From Polyangium fumosum (GTDB lineage Bacteria; Myxococcota_A; Polyangia; Polyangiales; Polyangiaceae), in contig NZ_SSMQ01000004.1 in assembly GCF_005144585.1 (NCBI RefSeq), positions 62,001 to 126,000 of the forward strand: DNA of 64,000 bases, given 5' to 3'. The translations under genes and the position numbers were made by a program. The notes under the pieces are model-generated. The model was not told the DNA's origin. It did not search any database and saw only the letters and a list, made by a program, of their open reading frames with translations. Below, one piece after another: positions 42,765 through 51,504 of this stretch (the stretch's first letter is position 1; every line of letters begins with the position of its first letter).

Positions 42765-44189
42765 TCAGGGGCGCCGCAAGACCGCCACGGCACGCGCCGA
42801 CGTCGCCGCCACGAGCGCGAGACGCCCCCTGGGAGCCACCGAGACCACGTGGGATCCCTCCCCCGTTTGCAGCGTGGAAACGATGCGCAGCGGCTCGCCG
42901 CCGAGCACGACCGTGGTCGCGCCCTTGCCACGAGGCCCGCCGCCGAGCGCGACGAGGATCGTCCGGCCCTCGGGCGAAAGCGCGGCCGAGGAAGGGACGC
43001 CCCCGAGCGCGACCGTGGCGAGCACTTCGCGGCGCTCCAGGGATACGAGCGTCCCCTCCCCCGCCACGCCAATCACCACGGCGCGATCCTCGGGCCAAGG
43101 GAATGCCGCGATCGGCTGCGGCCCCGCAGGCGCGAGGCGCGGCTCGGCCCCCACGGAAAACCCCACGACCTTCGCCGTGGCCCGATCAAAGAGCAAGGCG
43201 CGCTCGGAGGAGGCCACCCGAGGCGCCGCCGAGGCGCGCGGCTCGAGGAGCGACGACCACGCCGCCCGGGCGCCGCCGAAGGGTTTTGCCGCAGGATCGA
43301 GGACGACCACGGATCCCGACTCGGTGGGCGTGCGCCCGTCGAGGAGCACGAGGAGCCGATCGCCGGCGGACGAAGGCAGGGGCGAAAATCCGCGGATCGG
43401 GGCCGGGAAGAGGATCTCGCCGTCCGGCGCGAGATCGGTCCCCGCGAGGCGGACGACGCGGCTCCCCTGGGTACTCGCGGCGACGAGGACGGGCGGATCC
43501 CCGATCGCCGTGATGTCGAGGGCGCCCTTCACGTCGACTTTCTTCAGGTAGGCCGATGGCGCCGCGCCCGAGAGCCACGGCGCCGTATGCACGAGGGGCA
43601 GGCCCGTGGAGACGCCGAGCACAGCGAGCCGGCCCGCGGGGAGCCGCCGGAGGGCCGTGCCCTTGCCCGGGAGGCGCGCGCGGGCCTTCTCCGCGCCGGA
43701 ATCGAGGGCGTGCGCCCGGAGCGTGCCGTCCTCACAGAGGACGAAGAACATCGCCTCGTCGTCCGCAAAGGCGACGTCGACGGGCGGGGCGTCGAGGCGA
43801 ATCGTGGAGGCCACGGCAAATGCGGCGGGCGCCTCGGGCGACGGAGGAGGCGTGTCCGCGGCCGGAGCGGCCGAGGCCAAAGCCGAGGACGCGGCGCTCG
43901 CAGAGGGCGCCGGGGGCGCCGCGGCCGAGCCGGGGAGCGCAGGTGGCGGCGCCGAGACGGGCGCGCGCGGGCCGCCGAGGCGGCCTTGCGAGGCGAGGAC
44001 GGCCGCGCCGCCGGCGAGCATGCCGAAGCCGCCGAGCCCCGCCGCGAGGAGCACGAGCCCGAGCGCGCCGAGCTGCACGCGGCTGCCCGCGAGCTTGGGC
44101 GAGCTCACCCAAGCGCGGCACGCGGGGCACTTCGTCGCCCCCTGCCGGATCGAGAGCGATCCGCATTTGGGGCACTTCGTCTTGCTCAT
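42765..44189 (-). CDS. Zinc-ribbon membrane protein with beta-propeller-like C-terminus
   Basis: A 474-residue protein starting at an ATG that overlaps the stop of the upstream gene (ATGA). The first 30 residues are a zinc ribbon (CPKCGSLS and CPACRAW). A transmembrane helix follows (ALGLVLLAAGLGGFGMLAGG), then an Ala/Pro/Ser linker to about residue 120. The remaining 350 residues are Gly/Ala/Val-rich strands in repeated pattern (VDVAFADDEAMFFVL, VVVLDPAAKPF), consistent with a propeller. No enzyme motif is visible. It pairs with the GYF-like protein at 44186. The function is unknown. Confidence 0.78.
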   Translation of the reverse strand: MSKTKCPKCGSLSIRQGATKCPACRAWVSSPKLAGSRVQLGALGLVLLAAGLGGFGMLAGGAAVLASQGRLGGPRAPVSAPPPALPGSAAAPPAPSASAASSALASAAPAADTPPPSPEAPAAFAVASTIRLDAPPVDVAFADDEAMFFVLCEDGTLRAHALDSGAEKARARLPGKGTALRRLPAGRLAVLGVSTGLPLVHTAPWLSGAAPSAYLKKVDVKGALDITAIGDPPVLVAASTQGSRVVRLAGTDLAPDGEILFPAPIRGFSPLPSSAGDRLLVLLDGRTPTESGSVVVLDPAAKPFGGARAAWSSLLEPRASAAPRVASSERALLFDRATAKVVGFSVGAEPRLAPAGPQPIAAFPWPEDRAVVIGVAGEGTLVSLERREVLATVALGGVPSSAALSPEGRTILVALGGGPRGKGATTVVLGGEPLRIVSTLQTGEGSHVVSVAPRGRLALVAATSARAVAVLRRP

Positions 44190-46033
44190 CGGAGCACCCA
44201 CACGCGACGCGCGCGGGCCGAAAATGCCGTCGCGCTGCCGGCGTCTTTGCCGAATCGGACGCTCGTGACCTCGTCGGTGACGTCGACCCGAATGGGCTCG
44301 CCCGTCGTGAGATCCACGACGTACACGCCGGGAGAAGGTGCGCCCGTGGCGACGAGCGCCTGGTCGCCGGAGGGCGAGATTTCCAGCGCGGTCACGGGGC
44401 TGCCGAGCTCGAGGCGCGTGTCCTGCGCGAGCGTGGCCGGCGCATGCAACGAGAGCGCGCGGCCCACCCTGCAGCCGACGACGAGCGTACGGGGCGCGGC
44501 CCGAACCAATACGGGATCGGTGCACGTGTCGCGGGAAAGGTCGGGCGGCGCGAGGAGGCCCTTTCCTTCGAGCGGGATGCGCGTGATGCGGGAGGAGCCG
44601 AGCACGGCGAAGGCAAACCCCGACCGGACGGCGACGGCCGCGACGGGATCGACGAGCGAGAGGTGGCGGACGAGCTGCGCGCTCGGCGGCGTCCGAGGCG
44701 CGAAGACCTCGATCGCGTCGGGATAGGCGCGCGGGCGTGGATCGGCGACGGCCACGACGGCCCATGTGCCTTCAGCGTCGAGCGCAACGGCGCTCGGGAT
44801 CGCGCCTCCGAAGCGAAAACGCGCCATCTCGACGTGGTGCTCGGTGCCGACGACGAGGACGCTGCGGTCCACGGCCGAAGGAAAAATCGCGAGGCCGGCC
44901 GAGGAGGCAGCGGCGCCCGGGAGGAGCTGCGTGCGCGGCTCGATCCAGCGCAGGACACGGAGCGTGTCGGGTTCGAGCGCGCCGACACGGGTCTGGCCGA
45001 GCGCATAAAGAGCGCCGCCGACGCGCTCAATCACGCGCGCGGATTGCGCCTCGCGCGAGCTCGTCATGACCACGCCGCTCTGCGGATCGACAACGTCGAG
45101 CGCGACACGACGCGCGACGGCCACGTGGCCTTGCGGCAGGAGAATCGCGGCCTCGGCGTCGGCCGCGACGTCGATCTTCGCCGCGACCTTGCCTTCGAGC
45201 CGCTTCGCCCGAGCCGGCTCGACCGGCGGGCTTGCCTGGGGATCGGCCGGTGCGCTCTCGGCGCTCGTCGTCACGGAGGCGCTCGACGCCGGCGCCGCCG
45301 ATCCGGCCGGTGAAGGCGCGGCGCTCGCCGAAGGAATCTCGCCCCCCGCGCCGCGCCCTTCCCCACGCACCGAGAGCGCGCCCCCGAGGAGCGGCGCGAC
45401 CACGAGCGCGAACCCGAAGATCACGAGGCCCACCACGCGCCCCAGCCCGAGCCGCGGCTGCGCGATGCCCACGAACTCGCCGCACATGAGGCAATGCGTG
45501 CTGCCGACCATCACGGGTTCGAGGCAATACGGGCAGGTGAACGTGGACAGCGGGCGCTTGCGGATCGCGGTCGCGCCTTCGAGCGCGGCCGGAAACACCG
45601 CCGTGCCGCGGATCCACCCGGGGACACTGACGAGCGAGACGCCCGAGGAAATCGGGATCCGGCCGGTCATGAGGCCCCGCACCACGAAGGCGCCCGTCAC
45701 GGGCCCCATGACGCCGTCGGTGTCCTCGACGAACCAGAGGAGCTTGTCGCGGGCCTGGGGTTCGAGCTTGGCGAGGTCGCGCGGCAGCGCCTCGGCGACG
45801 GTGCCCTCGGGCCGATCGGGCGGGCTCGGCGAGGGAAAGAGGTCCGAGAGCGGATCCCACGCGGCGCCGGGGAGAAACCGCTTGCACCCTTCCATACGGA
45901 AGAGCGGCGCCTTCATCGCGCCCCCGCCGATCTCGCGGCGGACCGCCTCCAGCCGCACGGGTCCGCGGATGTTGCCCTGCTCGGAGACGTAGAATTCGAC
46001 GTTCTGGGACACAAGCGCCCGAAAGGGGCGCAT
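44186..46033 (-). CDS. GYF-like, zinc-ribbon membrane protein with beta-propeller-like C-terminus
   Basis: A 615-residue protein. Residues of about 10-150 contain two GYF-like units (VEFYVSEQGNIRGPVRLEAV, then KLLWFVEDTDGVMGPVTGAF), a domain usually binding proline-rich peptides. A zinc ribbon follows (CPYCLEPV and CLMCGEF), then one transmembrane helix (GLVIFGFALVVAPLLGG), an Ala/Ser/Pro linker and a propeller-like region to the end. It has the same order (ribbon, helix, linker, propeller) as its downstream partner, with which it is translationally coupled. The two may be partners in an envelope complex. Unrecognised beyond these parts. Confidence 0.78.
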   Translation of the reverse strand: MRPFRALVSQNVEFYVSEQGNIRGPVRLEAVRREIGGGAMKAPLFRMEGCKRFLPGAAWDPLSDLFPSPSPPDRPEGTVAEALPRDLAKLEPQARDKLLWFVEDTDGVMGPVTGAFVVRGLMTGRIPISSGVSLVSVPGWIRGTAVFPAALEGATAIRKRPLSTFTCPYCLEPVMVGSTHCLMCGEFVGIAQPRLGLGRVVGLVIFGFALVVAPLLGGALSVRGEGRGAGGEIPSASAAPSPAGSAAPASSASVTTSAESAPADPQASPPVEPARAKRLEGKVAAKIDVAADAEAAILLPQGHVAVARRVALDVVDPQSGVVMTSSREAQSARVIERVGGALYALGQTRVGALEPDTLRVLRWIEPRTQLLPGAAASSAGLAIFPSAVDRSVLVVGTEHHVEMARFRFGGAIPSAVALDAEGTWAVVAVADPRPRAYPDAIEVFAPRTPPSAQLVRHLSLVDPVAAVAVRSGFAFAVLGSSRITRIPLEGKGLLAPPDLSRDTCTDPVLVRAAPRTLVVGCRVGRALSLHAPATLAQDTRLELGSPVTALEISPSGDQALVATGAPSPGVYVVDLTTGEPIRVDVTDEVTSVRFGKDAGSATAFSARARRVWVLR

Positions 46034-46079
46034 GCACTGTACTACGAAGCGTCCGCTCGCCGCATCTTCTCGGCGAAGA

Positions 46080-47540
46080 CTAGGGGACGCGCTTCGACAT
46101 CGCCGAGCGATACACGTGCACGTAGCGGCGCGCCGGGCGATCCCAGCCGAGGTCGAGGCGCATCACGCGGCGCCGGAGCGCCGGCCAGCGGGGCGAGGCC
46201 ATGGCCGCGAGGGCCCGCTGCACCGCGCCGACGAGGTGCGTCGACGTGGGTTTGTCGTACAAGAACCCCGTCCCGGTCTCGAGCGCCGCGTCGCAATCGA
46301 CGATCGTGTCGAGGAGGCCGCCGGTCCGATACGCGACCGGGAGCGCGCCATAACGCTGCGCGTAGAGCTGCACGAGGCCACAGGGCTCGTAACGCGAGGG
46401 GACGAGGACGATGTCCGCGGCCGCAAACAGACGGTGCACGAGCGGCTCGGCGGCGTCGCCGAGGAGACGCGCGCGCTCGGGGGCCTTGCCGATCGCGGCT
46501 TCGAGCTTCGTGACGATCGCGCGATCCCCCGCGCCCGCCACGACCACGGTCACGTCGCTCTTCAGGAGCTTGGGCAGCGCGGTGGCGAGCAGATCGCCGC
46601 CCTTCTGCGTGGAGATGCGGCCGACCGAGACGACGAGCGGGCGCTCGATGTCGATCGGGAGCCCGAGCTCGGCGAGGAGCGCGCTCTTGCAGCGCGCCTT
46701 GTTCGTCGTGTCCTCAGCGTCGTACCGCGCAGGCAGCGCGGGATCGGTCATCGGGTTGTACACGGCGTAATCGATGCCGTTCACGATGCCGACGATCTCG
46801 CTCTCCTTCGCGCGCGTCGCGAGCACGCCGTCGAGCCGCTCGCCGTGGTCGGGCGTGAGGATCTCGCGGGCATACGTCGGCGACACCGTGGTGATGGCGT
46901 CGGCAGCGAGCAGGCCCGCCTTGAGGAAGCTCACCTTGCCATAAAACTCGAGGAGCGAAGGCTGGAAGTGCTCGTCGCCGAGGCCGATGACCCGGAGCGC
47001 CTCGCGCGGGAAGAGGCCCTGGCGCGCGAGGTCGTGCAGCGTGAGCACCGAGGCCGGGCGCGCGTCACCCTCCCGATCCCGCAGGAGGTACGGGACGAGC
47101 GCCGCAGGCCAGTCGTGCGCGTGGACGACCTCGAACGGCGTGCCCGCGAGCGCGCGCTGGCGAACGAGCTCGACGACGGAGAGCGCGAACACGCCGTACC
47201 GCCGCGCGGCCGCGAGATCCCCCTCGTCCTCGTCGGCGAGGCGCGACGGGCCCTCGCTGAAGAGCCCCGGGACGTCGAAGAGCACGAGCTCCACGCCCGA
47301 GCCGAGCCGCCCGTCGAAGACCGTGACCTCGACGCGCTCGCCGCCCATGGTGAGGACGAGCGGGGTCAGGCGCCGCGCGATCATGACGCCGGAGGCTTCG
47401 ATCCCAGGGTAACGCGGCAGCGCGAGGGTGACCTTGTGCCCGAGGAGCCGGAGCGCCTTCGAGAGCGACGCGACGACGTCGGCGAGGCCGGTGACCTTCA
47501 CCATCGGCGCGATCTCGGAAGCGACGAAGAGGATGTCCAT
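46080..47540 (-). CDS. glgA: Glycogen synthase (ADP-glucose), GT5 family
   Basis: A 486-residue GT-B glycosyltransferase of usual GlgA length. It begins MDILFVASEIAPM. The ADP-glucose loop, normally K-x-G-G-L, reads KVTGLADVV, with Thr for the first Gly. Other GlgA signatures are VVHAHDWPAALVP, TLHDLARQG, TVSPTYAREI, GIVNGIDYAVYNP, SVGRISTQKGGDL, and PSRYEPCGLVQLYAQRYG near the C-terminus, with the retaining-enzyme Glu-x7-Glu context altered to E-P-C-G-L. It is divergent from the pseudouridine synthase gene. It transfers glucose from ADP-glucose to the growing alpha-1,4-glucan. Confidence 0.92.
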   Translation of the reverse strand: MDILFVASEIAPMVKVTGLADVVASLSKALRLLGHKVTLALPRYPGIEASGVMIARRLTPLVLTMGGERVEVTVFDGRLGSGVELVLFDVPGLFSEGPSRLADEDEGDLAAARRYGVFALSVVELVRQRALAGTPFEVVHAHDWPAALVPYLLRDREGDARPASVLTLHDLARQGLFPREALRVIGLGDEHFQPSLLEFYGKVSFLKAGLLAADAITTVSPTYAREILTPDHGERLDGVLATRAKESEIVGIVNGIDYAVYNPMTDPALPARYDAEDTTNKARCKSALLAELGLPIDIERPLVVSVGRISTQKGGDLLATALPKLLKSDVTVVVAGAGDRAIVTKLEAAIGKAPERARLLGDAAEPLVHRLFAAADIVLVPSRYEPCGLVQLYAQRYGALPVAYRTGGLLDTIVDCDAALETGTGFLYDKPTSTHLVGAVQRALAAMASPRWPALRRRVMRLDLGWDRPARRYVHVYRSAMSKRVP

Positions 47541-47566
47541 GCGCGGGCGGGTGTAGCACGACTCGT

Positions 47567-47730
47567 GTCCCGCGGGGGATGCCTCGCGTCCGTGGTTTCC
47601 GCTCGGGGCTTCGCCTGGACAAGCCAGTCTTCGCCCCGCACCCCGTCGTCCAGCGGAGCCTGGCCGATTCACCCCCTCGAGGTGAGCTCACTGCGCGAAC
47701 TCGCGGCGCCGATCCGGTCCGTGCTCTAAG
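47567..47730. repeat. Dispersed intergenic repeat, copy 2
   Basis: Copy 2 of the element described at 30417. The GTCCCGCGGGGGATGCCTCG block is at 47567 and the CGATTCACCCCCTCGAGGTG block begins near 47664. It fills most of the divergent promoter region between glgA and the pseudouridine synthase gene, and copy 1 also lies between divergent genes. The middle 70 bp is not shared. Confidence 0.55.
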
Positions 47731-47740
47731 ATGCCCCGCC

Positions 47741-48865
47741 ATGACGCGCATCAGCGCGCACGAGCTCGGCGCCACGGAAGGCCCTTTCGGGCGAGGGATG
47801 AAGGTCGTACGCCCGGACGAGGTGCCCGAGGGGTCCGTCGTCTCCATCCTCCGCGTGCCCCCGGAGGCGAAGGGCATGCGGCTCGACCGGTTCGTGCAAT
47901 CGCAGCTCAGGCGGACGAGCCGAACCCGCGCCCAGAAGATCATCGCGCTCGGCGCCTACGCCCCGGATGCGCGCCGCCTGCGCGGCAACGACCGCGTGCA
48001 GCCCGAGCAGCTCATCCTGCTCTGGCGCCCGCCGTGGGACGAGAAGGCGCCCGACGTCACGCTGCGCATCCTGCACGAGGACGCGCACCTGCTCGCGGTG
48101 GACAAACCCGCCGGCATCCCCGTGCATCCCACGGCGCGGTACCACCAGAGCACCGTGGTCAAGCTCCTCGAAAACGCCCGCGACGGCGAGCGGCTCATGC
48201 TCTCGCACCGCCTCGACCGGGAGACGAGCGGGGTCCTCTTGCTCGCGCGGACGAGCGAGGCGGACAGGCAGGTGAAATGGCAGTTCGCCCGCGGCGCGAC
48301 GCGGCCCGGCGCGCAAGAACGCAGCGTGCACAAGGAATACCTGGCGATCACCTGGGGCGCGGACGAAGAGGATGCCTTTCGCGTGGAGGCACCGCTCGAG
48401 CTCGATCCGACGAGCCGCTACGGCGTGAAGATGCGCGTCGCCCGGCCCGGCGAGGGTCTTCCCTCGGCCACGCGTTGCGCGGTGCTCGGGAGGCGGAGAA
48501 ACCCGGCGACGGGGCGGCTCTACGCGCTCGTGCGCTGCACGCTGGAGACCGGCCGGCAGCACCAGATCCGCGTGCACCTCGCGTCGCGTGGGACGCCGGT
48601 CGTCGGGGACAAACTGTACGGGCCGGACGACGAGCTCTTCGCCCGCGGCGCGGACGGCCTGCTCACGGACGAGGATCGCGAGACACTCGAGCTCGACCGG
48701 CACGCGCTGCACGCGGCGGTGCTGGAGCTCGATCACCCGGCGGACGAGGGGCGCCGGCTCCGCGTGGAGGCGCCGCTGCCGCCGGATCTCGCAGACTTCT
48801 GGGCGAGCCTGGAAGATGTCGCGGCTTCCGTTTCTGCACCAACGGATCAGTACATCGGGATCTGA
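47741..48865 (+). CDS. RluA-family pseudouridine synthase
   Basis: A 374-residue RNA pseudouridine synthase. The N-terminal part has an S4-like RNA-binding region (GMRLDRFVQSQLRRTSRTRA). The catalytic motif HRLDRETSGVLLLART carries the essential Asp, and RQHQIRVHLASRGTPVVGDK completes the RluA active site. It could be rRNA- or tRNA-specific (RluA/RluC/RluD-like); the target uridine cannot be read from sequence. The frame is open upstream, but the ATG at 47741 starts the conserved part. Its last 19 bp overlap the convergent membrane-protein gene. Confidence 0.9.
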   Translation: MTRISAHELGATEGPFGRGMKVVRPDEVPEGSVVSILRVPPEAKGMRLDRFVQSQLRRTSRTRAQKIIALGAYAPDARRLRGNDRVQPEQLILLWRPPWDEKAPDVTLRILHEDAHLLAVDKPAGIPVHPTARYHQSTVVKLLENARDGERLMLSHRLDRETSGVLLLARTSEADRQVKWQFARGATRPGAQERSVHKEYLAITWGADEEDAFRVEAPLELDPTSRYGVKMRVARPGEGLPSATRCAVLGRRRNPATGRLYALVRCTLETGRQHQIRVHLASRGTPVVGDKLYGPDDELFARGADGLLTDEDRETLELDRHALHAAVLELDHPADEGRRLRVEAPLPPDLADFWASLEDVAASVSAPTDQYIGI

Positions 48866-49554
48866 TCCCCCGACGAAGGCCGAGGCGCCGGTGGGAGCGC
48901 GCCGCCGCGACGGCGCCCCACGGCGCCGAGCGCGCCGCCGAACGTCGCCGCGAGGAGCGTGATCACGGCGCCGCCGAAGCTGAGCCACGCGGCGCGGATG
49001 AGCTCGCCGTGCTGGAAACGGAACGACGGGGGGAAGGGCTCGGTCCGCTGTGCGAACGTGATCGCGGATTCGAAGCCGGTCGGACGGCCGAGCTCCTCCG
49101 TGCCGAAGAACGGCGGCGCCCCGTTGCCGACGACGAACACGAGCAGCGCGAGCGAGACGGCCCAGGTGAGCACACCCGCGAGCGCGCCGTCCCCGCGGCG
49201 GATCGCGCCGCCAAGCTTGGCCGCCGCGTAGCTGCCCACGAAGAGCGCGACGAGCGAGGCGAAGCCCATCCACAAGGCCATGCCCGTAGCGAGGCGTTCG
49301 AGCGACGTGCGGCCGCTCGGATCGAGGACGGACACGCCGGTCGCGAACCCGAGCAGCCCGAGGAGCACGAGCGTGCCGAGCGAGAGGAAGAGGCCGGCGA
49401 GCACCGAGCTCCACCGGATGCGCGAGAGGTCTCGCTCCTCGAAGGCGTCGAGCATCTTCCGCACGCCGGACGGCGGCATTTGCTCGTCGATCGTGGGCGT
49501 CGCAGGGACTTCGCCGAGATCCTGGGGGGGTGGCTTGAGGGGCGCGTTCGACAT
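48847..49554 (-). CDS. Hypothetical four-helix membrane protein
   Basis: A 235-residue membrane protein. A Pro-rich cytoplasmic N-terminus of about 40 residues is followed by four hydrophobic helices (VLAGLFLSLGTLVLLGLLGF, GMALWMGFASLVALFVGSY, LAGVLTWAVSLALLVFVVG, SFGGAVITLLAATFGGALGA). It ends in an Arg/Pro-rich tail. No motif identifies a function. It follows the ribbon-helix-helix gene on the same strand with a 37-bp gap and overlaps the end of the convergent pseudouridine synthase gene by 19 bp. Confidence 0.75.
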   Translation of the reverse strand: MSNAPLKPPPQDLGEVPATPTIDEQMPPSGVRKMLDAFEERDLSRIRWSSVLAGLFLSLGTLVLLGLLGFATGVSVLDPSGRTSLERLATGMALWMGFASLVALFVGSYAAAKLGGAIRRGDGALAGVLTWAVSLALLVFVVGNGAPPFFGTEELGRPTGFESAITFAQRTEPFPPSFRFQHGELIRAAWLSFGGAVITLLAATFGGALGAVGRRRGGALPPAPRPSSGDQIPMY

Positions 49555-49591
49555 CGCCCCGGCGCGGTGCAAGCGCCGAGCCGCGGACGGA

Positions 49592-49900
49592 TCAGATCCC
49601 CTTCGGGACCTTCTCCAGATCAACTTGTTCGAGCGCGTGACGGATGAGCGCGCTGCGGCTCGCCTTGGTCAAGCCGCGCGCCTTCAAGGCCTCGACCATC
49701 TCGTCCAGGCGCTCGAGGTCGTCCGTGTACATCGAGATGCAGATGACCTTGTAATGCGTCGGGCGCTCCGCGGCGGGCTTCGGCGCCCGCGCGCTCGGCT
49801 TCCCCGCGGGCGTGTAAAACGCCCCGGAGAGGACCCCTTCGACCTCGTCGCGATCGAGGAGCGCGTGCGCGGCCTCGGAGAATTCGCCCTCGTGCTTCAT
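49592..49900 (-). CDS. Ribbon-helix-helix-like DNA-binding protein paired with ParA-like ATPase
   Basis: A 102-residue protein. The C-terminal half (YKVICISMYTDDLERLDEMV, then LTKASRSALIRHALEQVD) has the strand-helix-helix pattern of CopG/MetJ-type ribbon-helix-helix proteins. The N-terminal 45 residues are acidic then Pro/Ala-rich and may be a flexible arm that stimulates a ParA ATPase, as in ParG-type partners (inference). It starts 9 bp after the ParA-like gene's stop, so the two form one operon. It may both bind DNA and regulate its own operon. Confidence 0.8.
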   Translation of the reverse strand: MKHEGEFSEAAHALLDRDEVEGVLSGAFYTPAGKPSARAPKPAAERPTHYKVICISMYTDDLERLDEMVEALKARGLTKASRSALIRHALEQVDLEKVPKGI

Positions 49901-49909
49901 CGTCCTCTC

Positions 49910-51286
49910 CTAAGCGGTCGCTGCGGCGGTTCGCGCGGGCTTCGTGTCCTTCGTGTCCTTCGCGCCCTTCGCCGCGCCCTCGCGGCTCTGGATGATGCGG
50001 TCCACGACGACGCCGTAGTCCTCCGCGGCAGGCGTGCCGGCGGCGTACTCGAAGATCGTTTGCCCCTGCGCCGGCGCTTCCTTCACCTTCATCGCGGCGC
50101 GCACCGGGGGGAGGCATCGATCGCCGAAGTGCTGCTTCAACGTGGTGACGGCCTCGCGGCAGATCTTCGCGCGTGAATCGAAGAGCGTGGGGAGCACGCC
50201 CCAGATCTGCACCGGGTGGTGCAGGAGCGCGTTCACGTTCTTCACGGTCTTGATGACCTGGCGCACGCCGACGAGCGAGAGGTAGTCGCAAGCGACGGGC
50301 ACGAGCACGCTGTCGGCGAAGACGAGCGCATTCTGGTTCATCAAGGACAGGCTCGGCGAGCAGTCGAGCACGACGTAGTCGTAGCCCGCGGCGGCGGCGC
50401 TCAGGCGCTCGCAGAGCACGCGGTCGCGGTTCTGCCGGCCCGCGAGGTAGAGCTCCGCGGCGGCGAGCGTCTCGTTGGAGCCCAAAAGGTCCAGGTTCGG
50501 ACGAACGACGCGCGTCGCGTCCGCGACCCGGAGGCCCATCACGAGGACGTGGTAGAGCGAGCGCTCGACGTTCGCGCCGAGCGAGACGGACACGTTGCCC
50601 TGCGCGTCCGTGTCGACGAGCAGGACCTTCTTGCCGCGCGACGCGAGGCCGGCCGCGACGCTCACGGCCGTCGTCGTCTTGCCTGTGCCGCCCTTGTGGT
50701 TGAACACGGCGAGGTACCGCGGCACGGACGCGTCCGCGGCCGGCTCCTTCGGCGCCTCGGGCGCGGCGGGCGTCGCCTGCGAGGCCTGCGCCCCCGGGGC
50801 CGTCCGCTTGTTCGCGACCTGCGGCACCACGGGCACGGCCACGGCCGGCGAGGTCGACGAGGAAGCACGCTTCGGAGACGTCGTGGCGCTCGACGGGCCC
50901 GACGCGCGCGTCGCCACGGCCCGCGGCACCGCCTGCGGAGGCGGCGAGGGCGCGACGGCCTGCGGCGTGACCTCGGCGGCGATCTCGCCGAGCCGCACGC
51001 CGCTCGCTTCGCGCTGGAGCTGGGTCCGGCAGGGCATCGAGCACGCGTAGGTGCGACGGCCCCCGAGGTACATCACCTGCGACGCGAGCTCGGGCTGGAA
51101 CCGCTTCGCGCAGGCATCACACGTCGCGAGCTTGTCCCCCTGCCCTTCGCCGCCGAGCTGGCTCTTCTCCAGGCACTTCTGGGAGCAGTAGAACGAGAAC
51201 CCGCCGCCCCGCTCCTCCATCTGGTAGCGGAACTGGACGTCGAAATCCGACCCGCAAACGCTGCACGACTCCCTGATCCCGGCCAC
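49910..51286 (-). CDS. ParA-family ATPase with N-terminal zinc-ribbon region
   Basis: A 458-residue protein. A GTG at 51286 with AAGGAG 7 nt upstream is the best start. The first 110 residues carry Cys pairs (CSVCGSD, CSQKC, CDAC, then CSMPC), suggesting one or two zinc-binding ribbons. A Pro/Ala/Ser linker (about residues 110-190) leads to a ParA/MinD-type ATPase with deviant Walker A FNHKGGTGKTTTA, Walker A' LLVDTDAQGNVS and LDCSPSLSLMNQNAL. The C-terminus is Lys/Ala-rich (GAAKGAKDTKD), possibly DNA-binding. It is separate from the chromosomal ParA at 60704. A cargo-positioning or orphan segregation role is inference. Confidence 0.88.
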   Translation of the reverse strand: MAGIRESCSVCGSDFDVQFRYQMEERGGGFSFYCSQKCLEKSQLGGEGQGDKLATCDACAKRFQPELASQVMYLGGRRTYACSMPCRTQLQREASGVRLGEIAAEVTPQAVAPSPPPQAVPRAVATRASGPSSATTSPKRASSSTSPAVAVPVVPQVANKRTAPGAQASQATPAAPEAPKEPAADASVPRYLAVFNHKGGTGKTTTAVSVAAGLASRGKKVLLVDTDAQGNVSVSLGANVERSLYHVLVMGLRVADATRVVRPNLDLLGSNETLAAAELYLAGRQNRDRVLCERLSAAAAGYDYVVLDCSPSLSLMNQNALVFADSVLVPVACDYLSLVGVRQVIKTVKNVNALLHHPVQIWGVLPTLFDSRAKICREAVTTLKQHFGDRCLPPVRAAMKVKEAPAQGQTIFEYAAGTPAAEDYGVVVDRIIQSREGAAKGAKDTKDTKPARTAAATA

Positions 51287-51504
51287 CGCCACGCTCCTTG
51301 ACGCTCGCCGCGGCGCCCCGCCGCGACGCTGTAAGCCACCAACAGCACAACTAGATCGGGGGGCCAAATTTTTGTGTGCGTTTTTTTTGCCGGGATCCGC
51401 GAGGCTGGATCCATCGGCGGTGCCCAAGGACACCACGAGAGGCCTAGGCCAGCGCGTTTGGCGAGGCGGGGGCGGCGCGGCGGCCAGGGCGGGAGACGGC
51501 GCGA

